From Fimbriimonadales bacterium (GTDB lineage Bacteria; Armatimonadota; Fimbriimonadia; Fimbriimonadales; GBS-DC): DNA of 9,529 bases. Below the pieces are notes generated by a model. The model saw nothing but the letters and a program-made list of their open reading frames with translations. It was not told the DNA's origin and searched no databases. The translations under genes and the position numbers were made by a program. The first letter of the stretch is position 1. The number at the start of each line of letters is the position of its first letter. The stretch is from assembly GCA_025060055.1 (NCBI GenBank), contig JANXCK010000272.1:1-9529 (forward strand), read 5' to 3'. Below are positions 1 through 7,331 of this stretch, piece by piece.

Positions 1-104
1 CGCTTGCGGTTCTTCTCAATCAGCAGCACTTCGTAGCCGTGCTGATGCAACGCCTTCGTAAGGTGATAGCCAATGTCGCCACCGCCTGCAATAATCACAT
101 ACAT
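1..104 (-). CDS. TrkA/KtrA-type NAD-binding potassium-uptake regulator, N-terminal fragment
   Basis: Only the first 34 codons are in the window; the gene continues past position 1. The translation begins MYVIIAGGGDIGYHLTKALH, a beta strand followed by a GxGxxG-type dinucleotide-binding loop (GGGDIG, residues 7-12). It then reaches the second strand with an acidic end (EVLLIEKN, residues 25-32), as in RCK/TrkA-N domains. Proteins of this family bind NAD(H) or nucleotides on the cytoplasmic side and gate Trk/Ktr potassium channels. The start is supported by a perfect AGGAGG box 5 bases upstream. It is the last visible gene of the minus-strand run after the Uma2 gene. No channel subunit is visible, so it could be TrkA-like, KtrA-like or another RCK protein. 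The family call is firm; the exact role is not. Confidence 0.75.
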   Translation of the reverse strand, partial: MYVIIAGGGDIGYHLTKALHQHGYEVLLIEKNRK

Positions 105-109
105 CGCTG

Positions 110-115
110 CCTCCT
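110..115 (-). promoter_or_regulatory. Shine-Dalgarno box of the TrkA-like gene
   Basis: On the minus strand the bases read AGGAGG, ending 5 bases before the ATG at 104. The box overlaps the TAG stop codon (114-116) of the upstream Uma2 gene. Ribosomes finishing that gene therefore end on the initiation site of the next one, which suggests translational coupling. Confidence 0.8.
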
Positions 116-734
116 ATTCCGTTGGCTGCTCTGCCTCTAACTCGTTCAGCACCTCAAACACCTGCGCAGGTTGCAACGCCACCTCGCCCAGCACCTGCGA
201 ACGCACCACCTGCGCCCCCTCAAACCACCCCAGCGAACGATAGCCCGTCGCCTCGTACACCAACACCTCAATCGCCCGTCGGGCAATATCCACTGCCCAC
301 ACCTCAGGCACGCCCAGCGTGTGATAATCGCGCACCTTGTCTGCCCACGCGGTGTCGGTGTCCGACGGCGACAGCACCTCAATCACCAAGTCGGGGGGCT
401 GCTCCAAGCGCGGCGCGTCGGCAAGCTCAGTCAGATGGGCAAACCGCGCTCTGGAGAGAAACATCAGGTCGGGCTGTCGTGTGCGCACAGGAGCGCGTTG
501 CACCACCACATCATACGGTGCAGTGAGCAGTTCGCCCAAGCGCTTGCCGCGCACAACAGGCGCGATAACCAGCATCAGTTGCCCCACAACCAGTTGATGC
601 TTGAAGGTAGGCGTTGCCAACGGTTTCACCTCGCCGTCGATGATTTCGTAGTGGGTCAGGTCGCTGGGCAAGTTCAAGTAGCCCTCCCAGTCTACCACGA
701 TTCGCTGCTTGGGTTCAGCAGTTGCGGTCGTCAT
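114..734 (-). CDS. Uma2 family endonuclease-like protein (DUF820, PD-(D/E)XK fold)
   Basis: The 206-residue product has the usual Uma2 layout and length. Near the N-terminus it has YEIIDGE (residues 29-35). A histidine-containing helix follows (KHQLVVGQL, 45-53). It then has QPDLMFLS with Asp89 (87-94), PPDLVIEVLSPSD with Glu119 (113-125), and a lysine helix leading to GVPEVWAVD (Lys133; 141-149). These match the metal-binding acidic residues and lysine of the restriction-endonuclease-like core. Uma2 proteins are abundant in Cyanobacteria, Chloroflexota and Armatimonadota. They are annotated as putative endonucleases but their real substrates are largely unknown. The gene lies 13 bases after glnB and its stop overlaps the ribosome binding site of the next gene, so it sits inside an operon. 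All core residues appear intact. Confidence 0.88.
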   Translation of the reverse strand: MTTATAEPKQRIVVDWEGYLNLPSDLTHYEIIDGEVKPLATPTFKHQLVVGQLMLVIAPVVRGKRLGELLTAPYDVVVQRAPVRTRQPDLMFLSRARFAHLTELADAPRLEQPPDLVIEVLSPSDTDTAWADKVRDYHTLGVPEVWAVDIARRAIEVLVYEATGYRSLGWFEGAQVVRSQVLGEVALQPAQVFEVLNELEAEQPTE

Positions 735-747
735 TGCACAACACCCC

Positions 748-1104
<357 letters not shown>

Positions 1105-1137
1105 TTACCCCAACCAGCGAGCGCATCGGGCAGGGGA

Positions 1138-1905
1138 TTAGGGCGGATTCTCGGCGTTCTTGTCGTGGTCATTGGCGTTTTCCCGATTGGGTGGTTTTGG
1201 GGGTGGCGCAGCAGGGGCGGCGCGCAAGATATGCACGCGCACCTTGCGCCTGCCGAACTGGAATGCCTGTCGGCGAGTGGCATAGCATAGGTCAATCTTG
1301 TAGCCTTTGATAGCACGCCCCGTGTCGGCAGCGATTGCCATCCCGTAGCCTTCTACATACAGCACCGTGCCCAGCGGGATGACGCGCGGATCGACGGCGA
1401 CCAAGCCGTAGCCTGCAGGTAGACCTGTGGCAGTGCGCCCTGTGCCCGTGCCGCCCCCGCTACGGTGGGGAGTGTACGCGCTCGCACGCATCTCCAGTAT
1501 CTTCGTGGTGCGGAACGCGGCGTTCCTGCCCACGGCACCGCGCGAGGCGATATGCCCATGCACACCAATTTCGTAGATGCGCGGCTGCGGCGGCTCGAGG
1601 ATTTGCTCTTCGAGCTTGACGCGCCTCACCAGTTTGCCGTTGCGGTAGTACACGCGCCAGATGACGAGCTTCTCGCCTGGTCTGCCCTCAGCTTTCAGCA
1701 CTTTATGGCGCGGGGGTAGACGCCGATTCACCTCAAACAGTGTGGGGGGCGGCGTCAGTTCGCGCCGCTCAACGATTTGGGTCGTCGTTTTGTGATTGTC
1801 GCGAGGGTTCTCCGCACAGCCCAGCGCGCTCAGCACTACAGCACTAAGACCGACCAGCAGCCCTCGCCACAATCCACCCCTGTCAGCGTTCCTTCGCTGT
1901 CTCAT
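1138..1905 (-). CDS. G5 and 3D domain cell-wall lipoprotein (putative peptidoglycan-active protein)
   Basis: The 255-residue product starts with a basic end and a hydrophobic stretch (residues 12-29) ending in SALGC. Cys30 could be a lipidation site, although the lipobox is imperfect because Leu is at -2. Residues about 40-114 look like a G5 domain (VIWRVYYRNGKLVRRVKLEE, then PRIYEIG). Residues about 139-227 are a 3D domain, named for three aspartates. Here they are Asp172 (VDPRVIPLGT), Asp194 (AADTGRAIKG) and Asp205 (KIDLCY), with the GRTATG loop at 156-161. This G5-3D layout is seen in YabE/RpfB-type proteins of Gram-positive bacteria, and the 3D barrel resembles MltA lytic transglycosylase. 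I infer a role in wall remodelling outside the membrane. The C-terminal tail (229-255) is Pro/Asn/Asp-rich and low in complexity. A strong GGGAGGT box 5 bases upstream supports the start. Confidence 0.88.
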   Translation of the reverse strand: MRQRRNADRGGLWRGLLVGLSAVVLSALGCAENPRDNHKTTTQIVERRELTPPPTLFEVNRRLPPRHKVLKAEGRPGEKLVIWRVYYRNGKLVRRVKLEEQILEPPQPRIYEIGVHGHIASRGAVGRNAAFRTTKILEMRASAYTPHRSGGGTGTGRTATGLPAGYGLVAVDPRVIPLGTVLYVEGYGMAIAADTGRAIKGYKIDLCYATRRQAFQFGRRKVRVHILRAAPAAPPPKPPNRENANDHDKNAENPP

Positions 1906-1910
1906 GGTAG

Positions 1911-1917
1911 ACCTCCC
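1911..1917 (-). promoter_or_regulatory. Shine-Dalgarno box of the G5/3D lipoprotein gene
   Basis: The minus strand reads GGGAGGT five bases before the ATG at 1905. This is near-optimal complementarity and fixes the start codon. Confidence 0.8.
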
Positions 1918-1969
1918 TTTGCGAAACCGCTACAGGCTCCGCGAAGTGTCGCCCAGGTTTGGACGGCGT

Positions 1970-1975
1970 AGTATA
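1970..1975 (-). promoter_or_regulatory. possible -10 box for the lipoprotein-glnB-Uma2-TrkA operon
   Basis: The minus strand reads TATACT (five of six matches to TATAAT) in the 80-base gap between mutS2 and the lipoprotein gene. It would give a leader of about 57 bases. The best upstream hexamer, TTCAAA at 1995-2000 inside the end of mutS2, is weak and the spacer is 19 bases. The gap shows no hairpin plus T-run, so readthrough from mutS2 is also possible. Confidence 0.35.
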
Positions 1976-1985
1976 CCCCACTGAA

Positions 1986-4325
1986 TTACCGTTTTTTGAA
2001 CACCACTACGGTCGCGCCCTCGCCCCCTTCCGTGTTAGGCGGATGGTAGCGGTCGCGCACCTGCGGATGGCGCTTGAGATAGTCCCACACCATCTGACGC
2101 AGCGCGCCCGTGCCTTTGCCATGCAAGATGCGCACAGTGTCATACCCTGCCAGAATCGCGTCGTCGAGGTACTTCTCCAGCAGCGGTTGCGCTTCCTCGA
2201 CGCGCAGTCCGTGCAGGTCTAACTCCAACGGCACAGGTTGCGCAGGGCGGGGGCGTTTGACGCGGGCAGGCGTCGGCGCGGGCGTTTCCAACGGCTCAAT
2301 ATCACTAACGGCAACAGGCATGCGCACCTTGCCAAGATAGACCTGCGCATGGGTGCCGTCAGGCAGCTCGGCAAGCGTGCCTATCTGGTTGAGGCTGCGC
2401 ACGCGCACGCGCATCCCGACCTGCCAAGCGACGGGCGCACTCGAAGTGGGCGTGTCCGCAGGCTCGACACGCTGGGTGGCACGCGCCTGGTCTATCAGGG
2501 TAGTCAGTTGCTCGCGGAGTTGAGCGGTGTGTTTGCTTTCACGCGAGGCTTGGCGCAGCTGACGCAGAATTTGCTCCGCTTCGGCACGCACGCGCTCCAG
2601 ATACGCCTCCGCCTCCTGCTGCATGCGCTGGCGCAGCATACGCTTCTCCGCCTCCAGCGTGGCGCGTTCCTCGTTGAGGCGCGCCTCGCGCTGCGCCAGC
2701 TCCGCCAGCTTGGCACGCCACTCGGTCTCGGCTTGCTCGGCGGCGCGACGGGCGCGATCCAGATCCTGAATCATCTCGCTGAAACGCACTTCCTGAGCGC
2801 CCAGCGATTCGCTTGCGCGTTGCGCCACGCGCTCTGGCAGCCCGAGCCGTCGCGCGATTTCAATCGCGTGGCTGGCGCCAGGCACGCCCATCAGCAGGCG
2901 ATAGGTGGGCTGAAGGGTCTCCAAGTCGAACTCCATCGCGGCGTTGATCAGGCGCGGGTGGTGATAGGCGAACGCTTTGAGTTCGCCATAGTGGGTGGTG
3001 GCAACGACACGCGCCTCACGCTCCAGAAGCGTCTGCAGAATTGCCCGTGCCAGCGCCGCGCCCTCCGTTGGGTCGGTTCCTGCGCCGAGTTCGTCCAGCA
3101 GCACAAGGCTGAAGCGCCCTGCCTGCTGCAGGTAGCGGATAATGTGGCGCATGTGCCCCGAAAAGGTCGACAGCGACTGCTGCAGGCTCTGCTCGTCGCC
3201 GATGTCCGCAAAGATGCCGTTGGGAATGGCAACACGCGAGCCGTCTTTGGCAGGGATGTGTAGCCCCAGCAGGCTCATCAGGGTCAGCAGCCCCAGCGTC
3301 TTGAGGCTCACGGTCTTGCCGCCAGTATTGGGACCCGTGATAAGCACGCCCAGCCAGTCGCGTCCCAGCTCAATATCGATGGGCTTGACGACCGCACGCG
3401 CGATTATCGGATGGCGTGCGCCGCGCAGCTTCCACTCACCCTGCGTGTTGAGCTGGGGCATCGTGCAGTCCCAATCGAGCGCGAGCCTGCCCGCAGCGAT
3501 AATCGCGTCCAGCTGCGCCAGCGCGTCGATGGTTTCGCGGAGCTTCGCCGCTTCCGCTTCCACCGCTCGCGACAGCCCGTACAAAATCGCTTCGATCTCT
3601 TCCTGTTCGGCAGATTGCAGCTCGCGCAGGCGATTGCCGAGTTCCACCAGCGGTTCAGGCTCGATGAACAAGGTGGCGCCGCTGGCGCTGGCGTCATGCA
3701 CGATTCCTTTCACGCGCCCGCGCGAGTCGCTGCGCACAGGCAGGCAGTAGCGTCCGCTCCGAATGGTGTAGTGTGGCTCTTGCAACGCATCGCGCAGGCT
3801 ATGGATGAGTCGGTGCAGCTCTTCGGTGATGCGCTTGTGCAGGCGTTGCTGGTCACGCCGTAGTTGCGCCAGTCGCTCGCTGGCGGAGTCCAGCACCTCG
3901 CCTGAGGGCGCGATGCACTGGGCAATCTGCTTTTCCAGTTGGCTCAGCGTGTGCAGGCGTTCGGCATGCACGGCAAGGCGCGGGTAGCGTTCAGCACGGG
4001 GCAGCAAGTGGCTTTTGTACAGGCGCGCTGCGTGCAGGAGCTTTTGAACACCGAGCAACTCCTCAGGGCTGAGGATGCCGCCTTTCTCAGCTTTTTGCAC
4101 GGCAGGGCGCGTTTCGGGGGCGCGCAGCGGAGGCGGCGGCTCGCGCTGCAGCAGGCGCACGGCGTCGTCCGTCTCCTGCAAACGCAGCGTGACCAACGCC
4201 TCGTCGCAACTGGGCGTGCGTTGCAGGGCACACTCGCGTCCGAACGGCGTCTCGGCGCGACGCGCCCACTCCTGACGCACATAGTCCAGCTCCAGCACCT
4301 TGAGCGTGTGCGCGTCCCACTCCAT
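1986..4325 (-). CDS. mutS2: endonuclease MutS2 (MutS-like ATPase with C-terminal Smr domain)
   Basis: The product from the ATG at 4325 is 779 residues, close to the roughly 785 of the Bacillus subtilis protein. After the helical core come SGATLFIEPEPLVELGN (215-231), Walker A GPNTGGKT (331-338), Walker B with the signature LVLLDELGAGTDP (407-419) and the TTHYGELK switch (443-450). A long charged coiled coil follows (about 512-605), then a small beta-rich KOW-like segment (about 631-678). It ends in an Smr domain (699-779) with LDLHG (702-706) and HGKGTG (735-740). The N-terminal mismatch-recognition domains of MutS are absent, as is normal for MutS2. The family is linked to suppression of recombination and, in B. 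subtilis, to splitting collided ribosomes. The open frame continues upstream to 4787, but that extension lies antisense to yebC and has no MutS2 character, so 4325 is chosen. There is no Shine-Dalgarno box before it. Confidence 0.96.
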   Translation of the reverse strand: MEWDAHTLKVLELDYVRQEWARRAETPFGRECALQRTPSCDEALVTLRLQETDDAVRLLQREPPPPLRAPETRPAVQKAEKGGILSPEELLGVQKLLHAARLYKSHLLPRAERYPRLAVHAERLHTLSQLEKQIAQCIAPSGEVLDSASERLAQLRRDQQRLHKRITEELHRLIHSLRDALQEPHYTIRSGRYCLPVRSDSRGRVKGIVHDASASGATLFIEPEPLVELGNRLRELQSAEQEEIEAILYGLSRAVEAEAAKLRETIDALAQLDAIIAAGRLALDWDCTMPQLNTQGEWKLRGARHPIIARAVVKPIDIELGRDWLGVLITGPNTGGKTVSLKTLGLLTLMSLLGLHIPAKDGSRVAIPNGIFADIGDEQSLQQSLSTFSGHMRHIIRYLQQAGRFSLVLLDELGAGTDPTEGAALARAILQTLLEREARVVATTHYGELKAFAYHHPRLINAAMEFDLETLQPTYRLLMGVPGASHAIEIARRLGLPERVAQRASESLGAQEVRFSEMIQDLDRARRAAEQAETEWRAKLAELAQREARLNEERATLEAEKRMLRQRMQQEAEAYLERVRAEAEQILRQLRQASRESKHTAQLREQLTTLIDQARATQRVEPADTPTSSAPVAWQVGMRVRVRSLNQIGTLAELPDGTHAQVYLGKVRMPVAVSDIEPLETPAPTPARVKRPRPAQPVPLELDLHGLRVEEAQPLLEKYLDDAILAGYDTVRILHGKGTGALRQMVWDYLKRHPQVRDRYHPPNTEGGEGATVVVFKKR

Positions 4326-4332
4326 CGGCAAG

Positions 4333-4338
4333 ATTGTA
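4333..4338 (-). promoter_or_regulatory. -10 box of mutS2, predicting a leaderless transcript
   Basis: The minus strand reads TACAAT (five of six matches), ending 7 bases before the mutS2 ATG. Transcription would then start at or one base before the ATG. This fits the lack of a ribosome binding site. No good -35 box is seen at 17-base spacing (CTAAGA at 4356-4361). Confidence 0.5.
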
Positions 4339-4362
4339 CCTGCGATAGGGTATCCTCTTAGC

Positions 4363-4368
4363 GGAGGG
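4363..4368 (+). promoter_or_regulatory. Shine-Dalgarno box of yebC
   Basis: GGAGGG lies 8 bases before the yebC ATG at 4377. It sits in the 51-base divergent gap shared with mutS2. A yebC promoter must be in this gap or inside the 5' end of mutS2, but I could not identify a convincing -10/-35 pair for it. Confidence 0.75.
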
Positions 4369-4376
4369 ATTGTTCG

Positions 4377-5123
4377 ATGGCTGGACATTCCAAATGGCAC
4401 AACATTCGCATTCGCAAGGGCAAGCAGGACGCGCTGCGCAGCAAACTGTTCACGAAGCTGGCGCGCGAGATTATGGTGGCGGCGAAGTTGGGTGGCGGCA
4501 ACCCTGACGCGAACCCGCGCCTGCGACTTGCGATTGAGAAGGCACGCGAGAACCACATGCCCGCCGACAACATCAAGCGTGCCATCCAAAAAGGCACGGG
4601 CGAGCTGGAAGGCGTGAACTACGAGGAGGTCACTTACGAGGGGTACGGTCCGGGCGGTGTGGCGATTATGGTGGAGTGCCTCACCGACAATCGCAACCGC
4701 ACAGTCGCCGAATTGCGCCACCTGTTCTCCAAGCACGGGGGCAACTTGGGCGAGACGGGCAGCGTCGCATGGCAGTTCCAGCGCCAAGGGGTCATCACCA
4801 TCCCTGCCGAAGCGATTAGCGAGGAAGAGCTGCTGGAGATTGCCTTAGACGCAGGCGCGGACGATGTCACGCAAGAGGAGGAGTTCTTCCGCGTGCTGAC
4901 GACGGTCGAGGACTTCCATCGCGTGCGTGAGGCGTTGCAGGAGCGCGGGCTGCCGATTGCTGAGGCGCAGCTGGAGCTGACCCCGACGACCACTGTGCGG
5001 GTGGAGGGCGAGACGGCGCAGAAGCTGATGCGCTTGTTGGAAGCCCTCGAAGACCACGACGATGTGCAGCACACCTACGCCAACTTCGACATCCCCGACG
5101 AGGCGTTTGCCAGCGTTTCATAA
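4377..5123 (+). CDS. yebC: YebC/PmpR family protein (TACO1 homologue)
   Basis: The 248-residue product is full length; the Escherichia coli protein is about 246. It opens with the family signature MAGHSKWHNI and continues RKGKQDALRSKLFTKLAREI (13-32). Other conserved stretches are MPADNIKRAIQKGTGE (61-76), YEGYGPGG (88-95), TDNRNRTVAELR (103-114), GGNLGETGSVAWQF (121-134) and the terminal DDVQHTYANFDI (228-239). The family was long annotated as a transcriptional regulator. Bacterial and mitochondrial members have more recently been tied to translation, including through difficult proline stretches. A cytoplasmic role is expected. A GGAGGG box supports the start. It diverges from mutS2 and is followed after 17 bases by the rhomboid gene, probably in one transcript. 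Pairing with mutS2, itself linked to stalled ribosomes, may be meaningful but is inference. Confidence 0.96.
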   Translation: MAGHSKWHNIRIRKGKQDALRSKLFTKLAREIMVAAKLGGGNPDANPRLRLAIEKARENHMPADNIKRAIQKGTGELEGVNYEEVTYEGYGPGGVAIMVECLTDNRNRTVAELRHLFSKHGGNLGETGSVAWQFQRQGVITIPAEAISEEELLEIALDAGADDVTQEEEFFRVLTTVEDFHRVREALQERGLPIAEAQLELTPTTTVRVEGETAQKLMRLLEALEDHDDVQHTYANFDIPDEAFASVS

Positions 5124-5140
5124 GGCAGGTTGAGGCACGG

Positions 5141-6274
5141 ATGCGCACGGCGCCGCCTGCAGCGACCCTGCTGATGTTGGGGGTCAACACAATCGCTCTG
5201 CTTTGGCTGGAGCGTCGCGCCGAGTCGGTGGAGGCGTGGGGGTTCATCCCTGCGCAGCCGACGCTGTTGAGTGCGTTCACCAGCCTGTTTGTGCATGCGG
5301 GCTGGTTGCACTGGCTGAAGAACGCGCTGTTTTTGGGGCTGTTTGGATGGTATGTGGAGCGGGCGTTAGGTTGGCGGCGCTGGCTGGGGCTTTACTTGCT
5401 CAGTGGCTTGGGGGCGGTGGGCGTTCACTGGGCGATGAGCCTCACAATTCAGCCTGCGCTGTATCGCGAGGGTCTGGTGGGTGCGTCGGGCGCGATTTCA
5501 GGTCTGGTGGGCTACTTCGCATTGCGGTTCTATCGGCGTCGGGTGCGTGTGCTGTGGGCGTCGCCGCACCGCTGGGGGCTGGCAGTGCCGATGTGGGTGG
5601 GTGTGCTGCTGTGGGTGCTGCTGCAAGGCGCGGGCGCGATTCTGGAAGCGGGGCAAACGACGCCCTCCGAGATTGGCTACTGGGCGCATCTGGGCGGGTT
5701 CGCCATAGGACTGACGCTCGCCCTGCTTTGGGGCGCAGGCGCAGCGGGCGAACGCGAGTATCTAACACAGCAGGCAGAGCAGGCGTTGCACGAAGGCGCG
5801 GCAGGCGACGCGCTACGCTGGCTGCAGCCACTGCTGCACGAGCCACAGCCTGAGCCATACCCACTCTACCTGCAAGGCGTAGCGTGGACGATGCTGGGCG
5901 ATATTGAGGAGGCACGCGTTGCCTTCAAGCGGGCACTCCAGCGCGCCCTACAACAGGACAACTATCCGCTGATACGGCGAATCGCCGAGCGTGTTGCCGA
6001 AATAGACCAACTGCACACCCTTGAGATGCCGACCCTGCGCGCCCTGTTTCAGCACGCGGAGAGACACCGCGATTTGGGACACGCGCTGCGCTGGCTGGCG
6101 CTGCTGACTCGCCACCCTGACACGCCTGAACGCCCAGAGTGGCTGCTACTGCAAGCACGCCTGCTGCAGCAGCAGGGTCAAACTGACGCTGCCAAAGCCG
6201 TGTTCCAGCAGATTATGACCGACTATCCCGACTCGTTGCAGGCGGCGATGGCGCGGCTGGAACGGCGGGGATAG
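5141..6274 (+). CDS. rhomboid family intramembrane serine protease with C-terminal TPR tail
   Basis: The 377-residue product has six hydrophobic segments in residues 8-198 with the rhomboid signatures in order. These are HWLKN (His57, Asn61) in TM2, GASGAISG with the nucleophile Ser116 in TM4, and GYWAHLGG with His183 in TM6. The Ser-His dyad and the oxyanion-type Asn and His are therefore intact and the protein should be an active membrane protease. Residues about 202-377 are hydrophilic and helical, with TPR-like repeats around 241-270 (YLQGVAWTMLGDIEEARVAF) and 333-365 (LLLQARLLQQQGQTDAAKAVF). A rhomboid with a cytosolic TPR arm is a known arrangement and suggests docking to partner proteins. 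The start has a GAGG motif five bases upstream. The last 62 bases overlap the end of csaB on the other strand. Confidence 0.93.
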   Translation: MRTAPPAATLLMLGVNTIALLWLERRAESVEAWGFIPAQPTLLSAFTSLFVHAGWLHWLKNALFLGLFGWYVERALGWRRWLGLYLLSGLGAVGVHWAMSLTIQPALYREGLVGASGAISGLVGYFALRFYRRRVRVLWASPHRWGLAVPMWVGVLLWVLLQGAGAILEAGQTTPSEIGYWAHLGGFAIGLTLALLWGAGAAGEREYLTQQAEQALHEGAAGDALRWLQPLLHEPQPEPYPLYLQGVAWTMLGDIEEARVAFKRALQRALQQDNYPLIRRIAERVAEIDQLHTLEMPTLRALFQHAERHRDLGHALRWLALLTRHPDTPERPEWLLLQARLLQQQGQTDAAKAVFQQIMTDYPDSLQAAMARLERRG

Positions 6275-7331
6275 AAGAGAGCGTGTCGCGTACACGCGCC
6301 AGCAGCGCTGCGGCTGCGTCGCGCATTCGGGCAGTTCGAGAGGGAAGTTGCGCCCGCAGCGAGTCGCATTCTGCCACAAAACGAGTCCATACTTCGGATA
6401 GATTGTGCCCAGAAAGCGTCTCCAAGCTGAGGGCAGGCAAACCTAACGGTTTTGCGAAGGCTTCGACTTTCGGGTCGTAGGAGATGCACAGCGTAGGGAC
6501 GCCCTGCGAGGCAGCGAAAATCGCCCCGTGCAGGCGCATCGCGACCATCCCCTCCAGCGAGCGTATAGCACCAAGCAGTTGCGCTGGATGCGTAGGTGGG
6601 GGCAGCACGCACGCGCCACTCGCCTCTGCAATCGCCTCGCACAGGGCGCGATCCTGCGTCTCCTGCATCGGAATCAGTAGTGCGCGGTAGCCGTGTGCCT
6701 GTATCTGGCGACAGAGCGCAGTGAATGCCTGCTGCACAGGCGCGTCTTCCCAACAGCGCGGGGCAAGCCCCATCCAGCGCGAGTCGGCGTCCAGTTCGTA
6801 GTGCGGGGGCTGGGGCGCGAGCATCCAAGTGAGGTCGGCATCAACCGTAGCGTGAGCGACGCCCAGCTTACGCAGTAGCCCCGCCGACTGTTCGTCGCGC
6901 ACGCTCAGAAACGGCACTTTGCGCAGAGTCGCCCTCACAAGCACGCGACTGATACAACGGCGCAGCGGACCCATACCCTGCCCAACCAGCAACACCCGAC
7001 CGTGCGTTCGCACCCCCCAGCGTACCAGCGCAAGGTAGTACAACAGCGAGCGCAGGCTGGTCGCATCTTGCAATAGGCTGCCGCCACCGAAAATCAGCGC
7101 GTCAGAGCCTCGAATCGTTCGGCGTATGGCGCGTAAGCCCATGCGCGGTATTGCCGAGACGCCGTAGGTTGCCTTTGTGAAGGCGGGGTCAGCGGACAGC
7201 ACGCATATCTGCACAGGTTGGGCTTGGACAGCCCTCTCCGAGCCATGTGCAATTGCCTGCAACAGGGTTGCCAGTGCGCCTTCATCGCCCCAGTTGCGAT
7301 AGCCGTAGTAGCCCGCAATCACCACTCTCAT
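6213..7331 (-). CDS. csaB: polysaccharide pyruvyl transferase CsaB
   Basis: The 372-residue product matches the CsaB family. It has GYYGYRNWGDEGAL (7-20), FGGGSLLQD (81-89), RDEQS (145-149) and DADLTW (164-169). The C-terminal lobe has MRLHGAIFAASQGVPT (265-280) with the catalytic-type Arg266/His268 region, and SYDPKVEAF (284-292). CsaB transfers pyruvate from phosphoenolpyruvate to a cell-wall polysaccharide. In Bacillus and relatives pyruvylation anchors SLH-domain S-layer proteins, so this gene hints at an S-layer or SLH-type surface here, although no SLH protein is in the window. The start overlaps the stop of the FGGY kinase gene (ATGA), giving a coupled pair. The Ala/Pro/Ser-rich end (about residues 353-372) overlaps the rhomboid gene and looks like a non-essential tail. 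Confidence 0.93.
   Translation of the reverse strand: MRVVIAGYYGYRNWGDEGALATLLQAIAHGSERAVQAQPVQICVLSADPAFTKATYGVSAIPRMGLRAIRRTIRGSDALIFGGGSLLQDATSLRSLLYYLALVRWGVRTHGRVLLVGQGMGPLRRCISRVLVRATLRKVPFLSVRDEQSAGLLRKLGVAHATVDADLTWMLAPQPPHYELDADSRWMGLAPRCWEDAPVQQAFTALCRQIQAHGYRALLIPMQETQDRALCEAIAEASGACVLPPPTHPAQLLGAIRSLEGMVAMRLHGAIFAASQGVPTLCISYDPKVEAFAKPLGLPALSLETLSGHNLSEVWTRFVAECDSLRAQLPSRTARMRDAAAALLARVRDTLSSIPAVPAAPSPPATSRDSRS

Noticed and set aside
114..734. Uma2 as part of a phage-defence system.
   Set aside because: No methyltransferase, helicase, toxin or other defence gene is nearby; its neighbours are housekeeping genes.
1906..1985. A rho-independent terminator after mutS2.
   Set aside because: No stable GC-rich hairpin followed by a T-run is present on the minus strand in this gap.
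2238..3263. A 341-codon plus-strand open frame inside mutS2.
   Set aside because: It lies wholly antisense to the Walker A, Walker B and coiled-coil regions of mutS2; long antisense frames are expected in GC-rich genes and this one shows no domain.
4326..4787. A 154-codon upstream extension of the mutS2 reading frame.
   Set aside because: It is antisense to the well-conserved yebC gene, shows no MutS2 family similarity, and the length from 4325 matches the family.
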